Assembly (NCBI GenBank): GCA_040365065.1
Contig: BAABNI010000007.1
Coordinates: 122,974 to 186,973 of the forward strand
Reading direction: 5' to 3'
DNA from: Pelagadaptatus aseana
GTDB taxonomy: Bacteria; Pseudomonadota; Gammaproteobacteria; Pseudomonadales; Cellvibrionaceae
Length of the DNA: 64,000 bases
The notes beneath the pieces are model-generated. The model saw nothing but the letters and a program-made list of their open reading frames with translations. It was not told the origin of the DNA and made no database searches. How positions within the stretch are numbered: position 1 is the stretch's first letter; every line of letters begins with the position of its first letter. The translations under genes were made by a program, and so were the position numbers. Positions 9,566 to 17,028 of the stretch are shown piece after piece.

Positions 9566-9719
9566 TCCTAATCCTGTCAGAGAAATTCAATAGCCACGAA
9601 CCCTACGCCTACCTGAAAGATATGCTGACCAGGATGTCGACTCAGAATAATAATTGATTTAAAGGCGTCTACCGCATAATTGGAGTGGGCCGGTCAACTT
9701 GTGACGCCCGGACACTTAC
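9565..9719 (+). mobile_element. Right-end remnant of an IS66-family insertion sequence
   Basis: From about 9565 an open frame reads SHEPYAYLKDMLTRMSTQ (codons starting at 9592) and then a stop. This matches the conserved last part of the large IS66-family transposase (TnpC), whose members typically read NGHEPYAYLKDVLTRLPTQ. The sequence then continues to ...GACGCCCGGACACTTAC at 9719. Read from the other strand it begins GTAAGTGTCCGGGCGTC, as the GTAAGCG-type terminal repeats of IS66 elements do. The rest of the transposase, the accessory orfs and the left end are absent, so this is a dead fragment. The boundary on the left is approximate. Confidence 0.6.
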
Positions 9720-9766
9720 GTTGAATTTTACTAATATTCAAGTGAGACGCTTGAGCTGACAATGCA

Positions 9767-9798
9767 GTAATTCAGCTTTGATATACCCGCTGAATTAC
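9767..9798. other. Stem-loop between the IS66 remnant and the beta-trefoil gene
   Basis: A perfect 10-base inverted repeat, GTAATTCAGC (9767-9776) and GCTGAATTAC (9789-9798), with a 12-base loop. It lies 46 bases beyond the stop of the minus-strand secreted-protein gene and could help end its transcript. There is no T run on either side, so a classical terminator is not supported. Confidence 0.35.
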
Positions 9799-9844
9799 TA
9801 CCACTGCACTTAGGTCTGTCTACAACTCTTATGCCAAATATTCT

Positions 9845-11230
9845 TTATTTTAAATGCTTTAAATAGAGTAACTGATTTTCATGATTGTTATCGCAATGAG
9901 GCCAAGTTCCAAAAGAACCTCCATTACGCTTACCTCCAGCTAAATCTACACAGTGCCCTGATGCTGAACTTTGAATAACGGCAAAATGGGTGCCATGGTT
10001 ATAAGAAGGCTTTATTTTAAACCGTTGATTAGGGTCATCAATATTACAATCCACAAGCTTAAGTTGATTGTGTTTATTACCGTGCCATTTTTCCCCTGTA
10101 TCACTTAAACAGAAATTATGATCGTTTCGCTTAATAAGATACTCATTAAGATTTCCTGAAGGCTTTAGTGACCAAACTCTATTACGATTATTACGGTTTT
10201 CATCATCACAATTACCGGCAATAGGAGATTGACCTTTCTTCCTTGAAACTAAACAAGTTTTTAATCCCCCCATAAGAAGATTAATTTTTTGATCAGTAAA
10301 ACGTGAGATATAGGCATCAAAGTGAGCTTGATTGTGGCACCCTCTTAAATAAACATCATCAACCAGGAATTGATCGTATTTATTAAATTTATAGGTGTAA
10401 TAACCGTCAGGACAATGCTTTAAGTCCCCTCTATCTCCGTCTCTATCTAACTTATGCTGCCAAGGCCGACCTGAACAGCTCGAATCCGGACAGGACAAAC
10501 AATCGTTCGTACCACACAGCATATAGTTGTTTACTTTTTCAGCATTCTTTAAGCCTTCTGGATCAGGGTATACCTTGTAAGTGACATAATAGATGCTGCC
10601 ATCTTCGTCTCTGGGAGCTAAGACTAAAGCATTTTCCACTCGATACTGATCTATTGTGTCACCGAGCGAGGCACTGCCTTTTAATGGCTCTATACCTTTT
10701 CCCGGGTGGTATGAAATATGACTATTAATATTAATTGAACCCAGATCGTCATTATCACTACCACTATCGTATTCAATTAACTGTAAATACGCCGAGCCAG
10801 AAAAATATATTTTGTCCTTGTATGAAACCACGTCTTGAGCATTCATGCCGTGATATTGATGACCTATAGGGATAATTTTATCGCCATTAACTCTAACAAT
10901 AAGATCATCTTGGCCGGGGTAATGATCCAACAATTCAAAGGTACCCTTCTTGGCCAAATCCATTGCAAATTTAACAGCTTTTGCAGTTGTTGGACCGGCC
11001 TCTGGTGCGGCTGGTCCCTCTTCTGCAACCACCGCAGCCTGAATGGCTTTAGTTGCAGCCCAAAATCCTGCTTTAATTGCTGCTTGGCCAGCACTATCTA
11101 TAGCTCCCGCCGGCTTAATGTTTTTAATTCTTTCTATTTCCAGAACATAAACTACATCTTTTGCCTCACTTGCCGAGACCTGAAATTGAAAAAATGAAAA
11201 GGCTAAAAGTATTAATACTATTCGCTTCAT
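9845..11230 (-). CDS. Secreted protein with C-terminal ricin-type beta-trefoil lectin domain
   Basis: The ATG at 11230 gives 461 residues starting with a signal peptide (MKRIVLILLAFSFFQFQVSA). A longer open frame to 11284 would hide it. Residues about 30-90 are Ala-rich and helical. Residues about 100-160 look like a beta-sandwich with an acidic loop (IEYDSGSDNDDLGS), reminiscent of C2-like calcium-binding folds; this is an inference. A cysteine-rich middle (C-x4-C-x2-C-x4-C pattern) follows. The last 130 residues show a ricin-B-like trefoil with QxW-type repeats seen as NRVWSLK, NQRFKIK and NQLLYL, implying carbohydrate binding. The role is unknown; a secreted adhesin, hydrolase accessory or toxin are all possible. 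The AT-rich composition suggests horizontal origin. Confidence 0.6.
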   Translation of the reverse strand: MKRIVLILLAFSFFQFQVSASEAKDVVYVLEIERIKNIKPAGAIDSAGQAAIKAGFWAATKAIQAAVVAEEGPAAPEAGPTTAKAVKFAMDLAKKGTFELLDHYPGQDDLIVRVNGDKIIPIGHQYHGMNAQDVVSYKDKIYFSGSAYLQLIEYDSGSDNDDLGSININSHISYHPGKGIEPLKGSASLGDTIDQYRVENALVLAPRDEDGSIYYVTYKVYPDPEGLKNAEKVNNYMLCGTNDCLSCPDSSCSGRPWQHKLDRDGDRGDLKHCPDGYYTYKFNKYDQFLVDDVYLRGCHNQAHFDAYISRFTDQKINLLMGGLKTCLVSRKKGQSPIAGNCDDENRNNRNRVWSLKPSGNLNEYLIKRNDHNFCLSDTGEKWHGNKHNQLKLVDCNIDDPNQRFKIKPSYNHGTHFAVIQSSASGHCVDLAGGKRNGGSFGTWPHCDNNHENQLLYLKHLK

Positions 11231-11322
11231 AAAAATTCCCTTTATAATTTTTTGATTAAGTCGACTTTTACTAAAAGAATTCATCCTGACTGTGATATTT
11301 GAATAACTATTAAGCCGGATTG

Positions 11323-11907
11323 CTACAAAGATCCGTCGTCTGTATCATCTTCATAGCTATCATCATCTTCATAGCTATCATCATTTTCATTATTTGATGG
11401 TTTAGAGTTGAGTCCAATTGATCCAACAACCGGCGATGAATCCATTGGTGAAGTGCCTTTATCCTTTTCATGCTGAAGCATTTGTTCAGTCGCATCAAAA
11501 AAGAGACTATAAATATTTATCGCTTCCTGTTTGTTTGCATTGATATTAATAGAAAGCTCACAAGCTCGATAAAGCATTTCTCTAACAATAAGTACACTCG
11601 GAGATCTGCCTCCAAGAGACAGAGCCCCAACCGAGTCTTGCTCACCAAGGGAATCCTTCTCGATCGAGCTGGAAAAACCTGCTGTCACTCCATCATACTG
11701 AGTTTCAGCAAAATCAGATTCCCTTGGCGCACAGATCCTATTCGGATTATCACTCTCCTTTATTAGAGAGATCTCCAGACCCGGTCTGTTCTCAATAATG
11801 AGCATACCGTCTTCTTTTATGGATTTATTATGCAGTGAGTGTGTGCAGCCTGATAAAACCAGGACAAATAAAGCCACACCACTCCTTAAGCGGTATATAG
11901 ATTTCAA
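11323..11907 (-). CDS. Putative lipoprotein with acidic repeat tail
   Basis: A 194-residue protein with a clear lipoprotein signal, LVLSGC, placing the lipidated cysteine at residue 21. The central part (PSVLIVREMLYRACELSININ) is helical and resembles a segment found in uncharacterised lipoproteins. The C-terminus is very acidic and carries a duplicated DDSYED unit encoded by an 18-bp tandem repeat. It lies 92 bases upstream of the beta-trefoil gene on the same strand, so the two may be co-expressed and both exported. No catalytic motif is seen. AT-rich codon use fits the accessory patch. Confidence 0.6.
   Translation of the reverse strand: MKSIYRLRSGVALFVLVLSGCTHSLHNKSIKEDGMLIIENRPGLEISLIKESDNPNRICAPRESDFAETQYDGVTAGFSSSIEKDSLGEQDSVGALSLGGRSPSVLIVREMLYRACELSININANKQEAINIYSLFFDATEQMLQHEKDKGTSPMDSSPVVGSIGLNSKPSNNENDDSYEDDDSYEDDTDDGSL
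11350..11385. repeat. 18-bp tandem duplication encoding DDSYED
   Basis: Two adjacent copies of TTCATAGCTATCATCATC (11350-11367 and 11368-11385, last base different) lie inside the lipoprotein gene. The unit is in-frame, so copy-number change would alter only the length of the acidic tail. Confidence 0.85.
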
Positions 11908-12124
11908 TTGAGAGCCCCCAAAGGATGATTATTGTGCCAAAGTCTAATATGGCAAGTGTGTTACAAACAATACCTTTTTTAATAATCACACTTTTGGGTG
12001 ATACCTAACCTATAAATAACGGCTGCACTTGCCATCAAACCACAATATGTTAGGTTACTTTCGAACTGCTATCCGCCCAGACTAGGCGGTAAGCCTAGAT
12101 GTATAAAAACAGACATACAAAATA

Positions 12125-13624
12125 ATGAAAAAAATAATAATAACTGAATTCACCACACTTCTTATCCTGCTGCTGTGCAGTGTTGGCTTTGTAAACCACT
12201 TCTACGCCGTCAGATCCCTGCAAAACGATGCCGATCAACTGCTGTATCAACTTCACGATGCCCTGACAGAATCCCACGCGGTACTAAAATCACTGTCGGG
12301 ATCCATGGGCGATGAATGCGATGCCACAGCCAAAGGCAGAACATCGACATTAACCTACAGCCACCCATCGGTTCGCTTTTTAGGCTTCCTGGATAGCAAC
12401 GGCAGCCTGTGTACTGACGATACTCACCAAAACAAACTGATCGATCATCAAAGTGCCAGCCACCATGCCCTGTCAGAAAGCCTGTTGTTGTCTCAGGCCT
12501 CAACCGATGGAAAGCTGGACCTATTGATGATTCTGGAACAAAACGGTAAGCGTTACATATCCAGTATTAACCCTTTTATGGTTGATAATCTGGCTGAATT
12601 TGCCTGTACCGATTGCCTACAATACAGCTTTACCATTCGCGGAAATCCGGATCTCAAATTTAACAGCCCGACCATGGGCTCAGCTTCATTTATTGATTAC
12701 CAGACAGCCCGTAATGAAATGGGATTATCCGTCGGGCTGCAAGTCAGTGCCTCTCGCGAGTTTTATAACTACTACAAGGAGCTGAGCTGGCTCAGTACCC
12801 TGATACTTTCGGTACTGATCTCCGCATTGGTTACCTACCTTACCTACAAGGTACTGGTCTACAGGCTTTCTCTTGGACGGGTTATCACCAGCGCTCTTGA
12901 AGACAATGAATTTGTGCCCTACTACCAACCCATTGTGGATAGCCGCAATGGTCAGGTTGTCGGTGCAGAGCTATTGGCACGCTGGCAAACCCGTCAAGGC
13001 AAGCTCATTCCTCCCTACCAGTTTATTCCCTATGCCGAAGACAGCGGCCTGATCATTGATATTACCAACCAGCTGTTGGAAAAAGCGGCGGCGGATATTG
13101 TGGATCTGGGCTGGGCCTCTTCGGGGCAGTTTGTCAGTGTTAATCTGGTTGCCGATCACTTGCAGGATGACACACTATTTGAGTTTATCGATGCCCTGCT
13201 GGAAAAAAATCAACTAGCGCCTTCGGCGATCTCTCTTGAGATCACCGAGCGCAATCAAATCGATGACCTCCAATCGGCCCGCACCCATCTGGACAAATTC
13301 TACGACAGGGGTATTAACCTGAAACTGGATGATGCTGGTACCGGCTACGGTGGCTTTTCCTACGTTCAGGAGTTAGGGGTTAACACCTTAAAGATCGATA
13401 AAATGTTTGTTGATACGATTGGCAGAGATGACATCAAAGGCTCGGTACTGGATGCCATTATTGCCTTTGCGCAATCTTCAGGATTGCATATGATTGCCGA
13501 GGGAGTGGAGGATCAACATCAGGTCGACTATCTGAAAGAGCGAGATGTCTACCTGATTCAGGGCTATGTCTATGGTAAACCCATGCCCATTAAAGAATTT
13601 AAAACCTGGCTTAATAAAAATTAA
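12125..13624 (+). CDS. EAL-domain cyclic-di-GMP phosphodiesterase with periplasmic sensor
   Basis: A 499-residue protein. One N-terminal membrane helix is followed by a periplasmic domain of about 190 residues, with cysteines at DECDAT, GSLCTDD and ACTDC. A second helix lies at about residues 219-243, then a cytoplasmic EAL domain. The layout is that of CSS-motif EAL proteins, whose disulphide state sets activity, but the literal CSS is replaced by LCT. Catalytic residues look intact: the signature reads ELL (282-284), followed by VNL, LEITE, KLDDAGTGYGG, LKIDK and AEGVED. It should hydrolyse cyclic-di-GMP. No Shine-Dalgarno sequence is obvious, and the leader has overlapping hairpins. It converges on pilU. 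Confidence 0.85.
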   Translation: MKKIIITEFTTLLILLLCSVGFVNHFYAVRSLQNDADQLLYQLHDALTESHAVLKSLSGSMGDECDATAKGRTSTLTYSHPSVRFLGFLDSNGSLCTDDTHQNKLIDHQSASHHALSESLLLSQASTDGKLDLLMILEQNGKRYISSINPFMVDNLAEFACTDCLQYSFTIRGNPDLKFNSPTMGSASFIDYQTARNEMGLSVGLQVSASREFYNYYKELSWLSTLILSVLISALVTYLTYKVLVYRLSLGRVITSALEDNEFVPYYQPIVDSRNGQVVGAELLARWQTRQGKLIPPYQFIPYAEDSGLIIDITNQLLEKAAADIVDLGWASSGQFVSVNLVADHLQDDTLFEFIDALLEKNQLAPSAISLEITERNQIDDLQSARTHLDKFYDRGINLKLDDAGTGYGGFSYVQELGVNTLKIDKMFVDTIGRDDIKGSVLDAIIAFAQSSGLHMIAEGVEDQHQVDYLKERDVYLIQGYVYGKPMPIKEFKTWLNKN

Positions 13625-13642
13625 GTAATGACAACGAGGTAA

Positions 13643-14839
13643 TTACAAATCCGGAAATGGATTATCCTCATCCTCTTCCGGCTGATCATCCTCAATAGAC
13701 TCCAGAGATAAACTCAAGCCACTCTTGGTTTTCATCTCACCGGAGTCAGAGTCAGCTTCAGCCGTGGAGAGATCGCCACCACTTTCATCCAGCTTGATGC
13801 GCAGACGCAGATTATTGGCCGAGTCAGCATTGCGAATCGCCTCGTCCAACGAGATACGGCCTTCTTTGTAGAGATGGTACAAAGCGGAATCGAAGGTGCG
13901 CATACCGAGGTTCTCCGACTTTTCCATGATCTCTTTGATGTTTTCAAACTCGCCTTTGATGATCAGCTCTTCAATGGTTTTAGTACCCAGTAATACTTCA
14001 ACGGCCGCACAGCGTTTACCATCCACGGTGGGCACCAAACGTTGAGAAACAAAAGCACGTAAATTTTGCCCTAGCCCCATCAATAGCTGAGGGCGACGCT
14101 CCTCGGGAAACAGGTTAACGATGCGATCCAAAGCCTGATTGGCGTTATTGGCATGCAGCGTTGAGATCGCCAGATGACCGGTCTCGGCAAACGCCAAAGC
14201 GTGCTCCATGGTTTCGCGATCGCGGATTTCGCCGATCAGAATCACATCGGGAGCCTGGCGCAGGGTATTTTTCAGAGCGTTATGGAAGCTGCGGGTATCA
14301 ACCCCTACTTCGCGCTGATTGATGATGCACTTCTTGTGTTTGTGGACGTACTCAACAGGGTCTTCAATGGTGATGATGTGACCGCCACTGGTGCTGTTGC
14401 GGTGATCAATCAGGGCGGCCAGTGAGGTGGATTTACCGGAGCCGGTCCCGCCGACAAACAGGATCAAACCGCGCTTGGAATTGATCACCTCCTTCAACAC
14501 AGGCGGCAGTTTCAGGTCTTCAAATTTGGGTATTTCCGTATTGATGTTACGCGCAACAATAGAAACCTCATTGCGCTGTTTGAAGATATTGATCCGAAAG
14601 CGGCCCACCTGGGGAATGGATATGGCCAAATTCATTTCCAGTTCGTGTTCAAACTCTTCCTTCTGCTCAACATCCATGATGTCGTTGGCGATCTGTGAAA
14701 TCATGCCCGGCCCCAAAGGGTCTTTGGCCAAGGGTTTTAACACCCCCTGAAACTTGGCACAGGGTGGCGCACCGGTGCTCAGATACAGGTCGGAACCATC
14801 GTTTATTGCCAAGACCTTGAGGTACTCTTCTATCTTCAC
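13643..14839 (-). CDS. pilU: Type IV pilus retraction ATPase PilU
   Basis: A 398-residue GspE/PilT-family hexameric ATPase. Walker A is GGTGSGKST (about residue 130). The Asp box (IITIEDPVEYVH), Walker B (DVILIGEIRD) and His box (GHLAISTLHANNA) are all present. The N-terminus starts with YLKVLAINDGSDLYLSTG, as in PilU rather than PilT. A long acidic C-terminal tail (about residues 350-398, ending EEDEDNPFPDL) also favours PilU. PilU works with PilT to power pilus retraction. The usual upstream pilT is absent here, where an MDR oxidoreductase gene takes its place, so pilT must be elsewhere. Confidence 0.9.
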   Translation of the reverse strand: MKIEEYLKVLAINDGSDLYLSTGAPPCAKFQGVLKPLAKDPLGPGMISQIANDIMDVEQKEEFEHELEMNLAISIPQVGRFRINIFKQRNEVSIVARNINTEIPKFEDLKLPPVLKEVINSKRGLILFVGGTGSGKSTSLAALIDHRNSTSGGHIITIEDPVEYVHKHKKCIINQREVGVDTRSFHNALKNTLRQAPDVILIGEIRDRETMEHALAFAETGHLAISTLHANNANQALDRIVNLFPEERRPQLLMGLGQNLRAFVSQRLVPTVDGKRCAAVEVLLGTKTIEELIIKGEFENIKEIMEKSENLGMRTFDSALYHLYKEGRISLDEAIRNADSANNLRLRIKLDESGGDLSTAEADSDSGEMKTKSGLSLSLESIEDDQPEEDEDNPFPDL

Positions 14840-14889
14840 ACCCTGCTCCTGTTTCTGACGGTGTTAAAACGGCAGACTTAATTACTGAT

Positions 14890-14914
14890 GCCTACCAATC
14901 ATTAATTGATAGGC
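14890..14914. other. Hairpin between the MDR gene and pilU
   Basis: Arms GCCTACCAAT (14890-14899) and ATTGATAGGC (14905-14914) pair at 9 of 10 positions around a 5-base loop. It lies just past the stop of the minus-strand oxidoreductase gene. No T run follows on the minus strand, so attenuation rather than full termination is the most that can be proposed. Confidence 0.35.
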
Positions 14915-14928
14915 AATCCTGAACCGGC

Positions 14929-16050
14929 TTACAAGTCTTTCTGCGGACACAGCAAATATTTTTCGCCCGTAAGTTTGGCGTTGTATTGTCTGGCCATATC
15001 GGCATCGAGCATTTCTGCAAAAGACAATTCGCGGGTGTAGTGACTGGCGAAAGTAGTTTGCAACTCACTGGCAACACGAGTGCGCATTGCAATGACTTTT
15101 TCCATACCGGCGCGGGCCAGAAAGTTGGGTAGCAGCCAACCACCGACGCCCCAGGACATGCCGTAAGCCCGATTCAGAGTCGTGGGTGACATATCGAGAC
15201 TGCCGTAGAGATAAACCTGTTTGTGTACCGTGGTGCCATAGATGCTGTAGTCCGTAGCCGAGCGCAACTGAGCCTGCTCCATAGCCGTGAGGATATCGCT
15301 GGCCAACTGTCCGCCCCCCGTTGCATCAAAGGCCAGGGTGGCACCTGTCGCAGCAATGGCCTCGATTAACTCGGCCATATAATTGTCTCTGCTGCTGTTG
15401 ATGACATATTTCGCACCCAACGCCTTGAGAATGTCTTCCTGCTCCTGCTTGCGAACAATATTGACCAGCTCAACGCCATCGGCGATACAGATTTTATTCA
15501 ACATCTGCCCAAGATTTGAAGCCGCAGCTGTGTGCACCAGTGCCGTGTGCCCTTCCATTCGCATGGTTTCAAGCATACTCAACGCCGTCATCGGATTTAC
15601 AAAACAGGATGCGGCATCGCGGGCCGGTGTACCTTCTGCTACCGGCAGACACATCATCGCCGGGACCGCGCGGTACTGAGCGTAGTAAGAACCACCGGAA
15701 ACGCCCACGGTCTTGCCCATCAGGGCCTGAGCTTCGGGGCTGTTCCCAGCCGCTACAACCACGCCAGCGCCTTCATTGCCAACGCTCAGCGCTTTACCCA
15801 GCCGCTCTTTAAAGCGTGGCAATACCTGAGGGTGCACGGGTGCGGTTAAAACGCCCTCTGCGGAAGTTTCTACCTTGCTGATATCGGCAGGGCCAAACAG
15901 TACACCCAGATCGGAGGGGTTGATCGGCGATGCCTCAATGCGCACAACCACTTCATGATCGGCCGGGGTGGGAATATCAGTTTCTTGTAACGACACATTC
16001 AGGCTGCCGCTTTCCTGCAACAGTGAACGAATTTCCAGTGCTTTTGACAT
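14929..16050 (-). CDS. Zinc-type alcohol dehydrogenase/quinone oxidoreductase-like MDR protein
   Basis: A 373-residue medium-chain dehydrogenase/reductase. The GroES-like N-terminal domain (EVVVRIEASPINPSDLGVLFG) is followed by GNEGAGVVVAAG. The Rossmann half carries LVHTAAASNLGQMLNKIC, the nucleotide-binding segment. The structural-zinc cysteine cluster is missing, which favours the zinc-free NADPH quinone reductase side of the family. The substrate cannot be assigned. It sits between moxR and pilU on the same strand, with 36 bases to moxR, and may be co-transcribed with moxR. Confidence 0.82.
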   Translation of the reverse strand: MSKALEIRSLLQESGSLNVSLQETDIPTPADHEVVVRIEASPINPSDLGVLFGPADISKVETSAEGVLTAPVHPQVLPRFKERLGKALSVGNEGAGVVVAAGNSPEAQALMGKTVGVSGGSYYAQYRAVPAMMCLPVAEGTPARDAASCFVNPMTALSMLETMRMEGHTALVHTAAASNLGQMLNKICIADGVELVNIVRKQEQEDILKALGAKYVINSSRDNYMAELIEAIAATGATLAFDATGGGQLASDILTAMEQAQLRSATDYSIYGTTVHKQVYLYGSLDMSPTTLNRAYGMSWGVGGWLLPNFLARAGMEKVIAMRTRVASELQTTFASHYTRELSFAEMLDADMARQYNAKLTGEKYLLCPQKDL

Positions 16051-16086
16051 AAATCCTGCGCTTATTATTTTAAATCACGTCTTATT

Positions 16087-17004
16087 TTAAATAACGTCAA
16101 CGCTGCTCAGCGCTTTTTCTACCAATGCGTAACCGGTTTGATCGGAAAAATCTGCCGCATCCCTTAACCGATGTCCCGCTACCGCCGGCATCACCGCCTG
16201 AATATCTTCCGGTAAAACGTGTTTGCGACCATGAATCAGAGCCCAGGTTTTGGCACAGCGCAGCAGGGCCAGAGCCCCGCGGGGTGATAAACCGAAGGCA
16301 AAGTCCGGAGCGGTCCGGGTAAAGTGGACCAGCCGCTGTAAATAGCCCAACAGATTGTCGCTGGCTTCGATGGTATCCACCGCTCGCTGAATCTTGCCCA
16401 ACTGCTCCAGTGAAATTTGAGGTTTGATGGTGTTTAGCTTGCGCGACGGGTCCAGCCCCCTGTACATGGCGACCTCCGCCTGCGCATCAGGGTAGCCCAG
16501 TTCAATCCGCATCAAGAAGCGATCAAGTTGAGATTCCGGCAGAGGAAAGGTGCCGGACTGACTAATGGGGTTCTGGGTGGCAATAACAAAAAACGGGTTG
16601 GGCAGTTCGCGAGTTTCACCGTCTACCGTGACTTGATACTCCGCCATGGCTTCCAGCAAGGCACTTTGAGTTTTGGGTGTGGTACGGTTGATCTCATCAG
16701 CCAGCAGCACCTGGGTAAATACCGGACCGGGATGGAATTCAAACTGGTTGTTGTTGCGATCAAACACCGAGACACCGACGATGTCGGCGGGCAGCAGATC
16801 ACTGGTAAATTGCACGCGGTTATAGCTCAGGCCCAGGACATTGGCGAGCGCATGAGCCAGAGTGGTCTTGCCCATGCCGGGTAAATCTTCCAGTAACAGA
16901 TGGCCGCGGGCCAGCAGGCAGGTCAATGCCATCTTGACCTGCTCTTCTTTACCCAGCAGCACCTTGTTAACTTCACCAAGCAACGCCTGAATCAACTTTT
17001 CCAT
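16087..17004 (-). CDS. MoxR family AAA+ ATPase (first copy)
   Basis: A 305-residue AAA+ protein with Walker A in EDLPGMGKTTLAHALA, Walker B in LADEINRTTPKTQSALLEAM and sensor 1 in FVIATQNP. The C-terminal lid contains LSPRGALALLRCAKTWA. MoxR ATPases act as chaperones with DUF58 and VWA partners. This gene begins 24 bases after metZ. Its expected DUF58 and transglutaminase partners are found in the same orientation at 7.1-4.0 kb, separated by unrelated genes, so it probably works with those products although no longer adjacent. A second MoxR lies at 42.7 kb. Confidence 0.9.
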   Translation of the reverse strand: MEKLIQALLGEVNKVLLGKEEQVKMALTCLLARGHLLLEDLPGMGKTTLAHALANVLGLSYNRVQFTSDLLPADIVGVSVFDRNNNQFEFHPGPVFTQVLLADEINRTTPKTQSALLEAMAEYQVTVDGETRELPNPFFVIATQNPISQSGTFPLPESQLDRFLMRIELGYPDAQAEVAMYRGLDPSRKLNTIKPQISLEQLGKIQRAVDTIEASDNLLGYLQRLVHFTRTAPDFAFGLSPRGALALLRCAKTWALIHGRKHVLPEDIQAVMPAVAGHRLRDAADFSDQTGYALVEKALSSVDVI

Positions 17005-17028
17005 ACGGCCGGGTACTCCTTTTAATGG

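Noticed and set aside
11908..12124. Cyclic-di-GMP (GEMM-I) riboswitch before the EAL gene
   Set aside because: The region has hairpins, but the conserved GGGACGCAAAGC-type core and the receptor bases of GEMM-I are absent.
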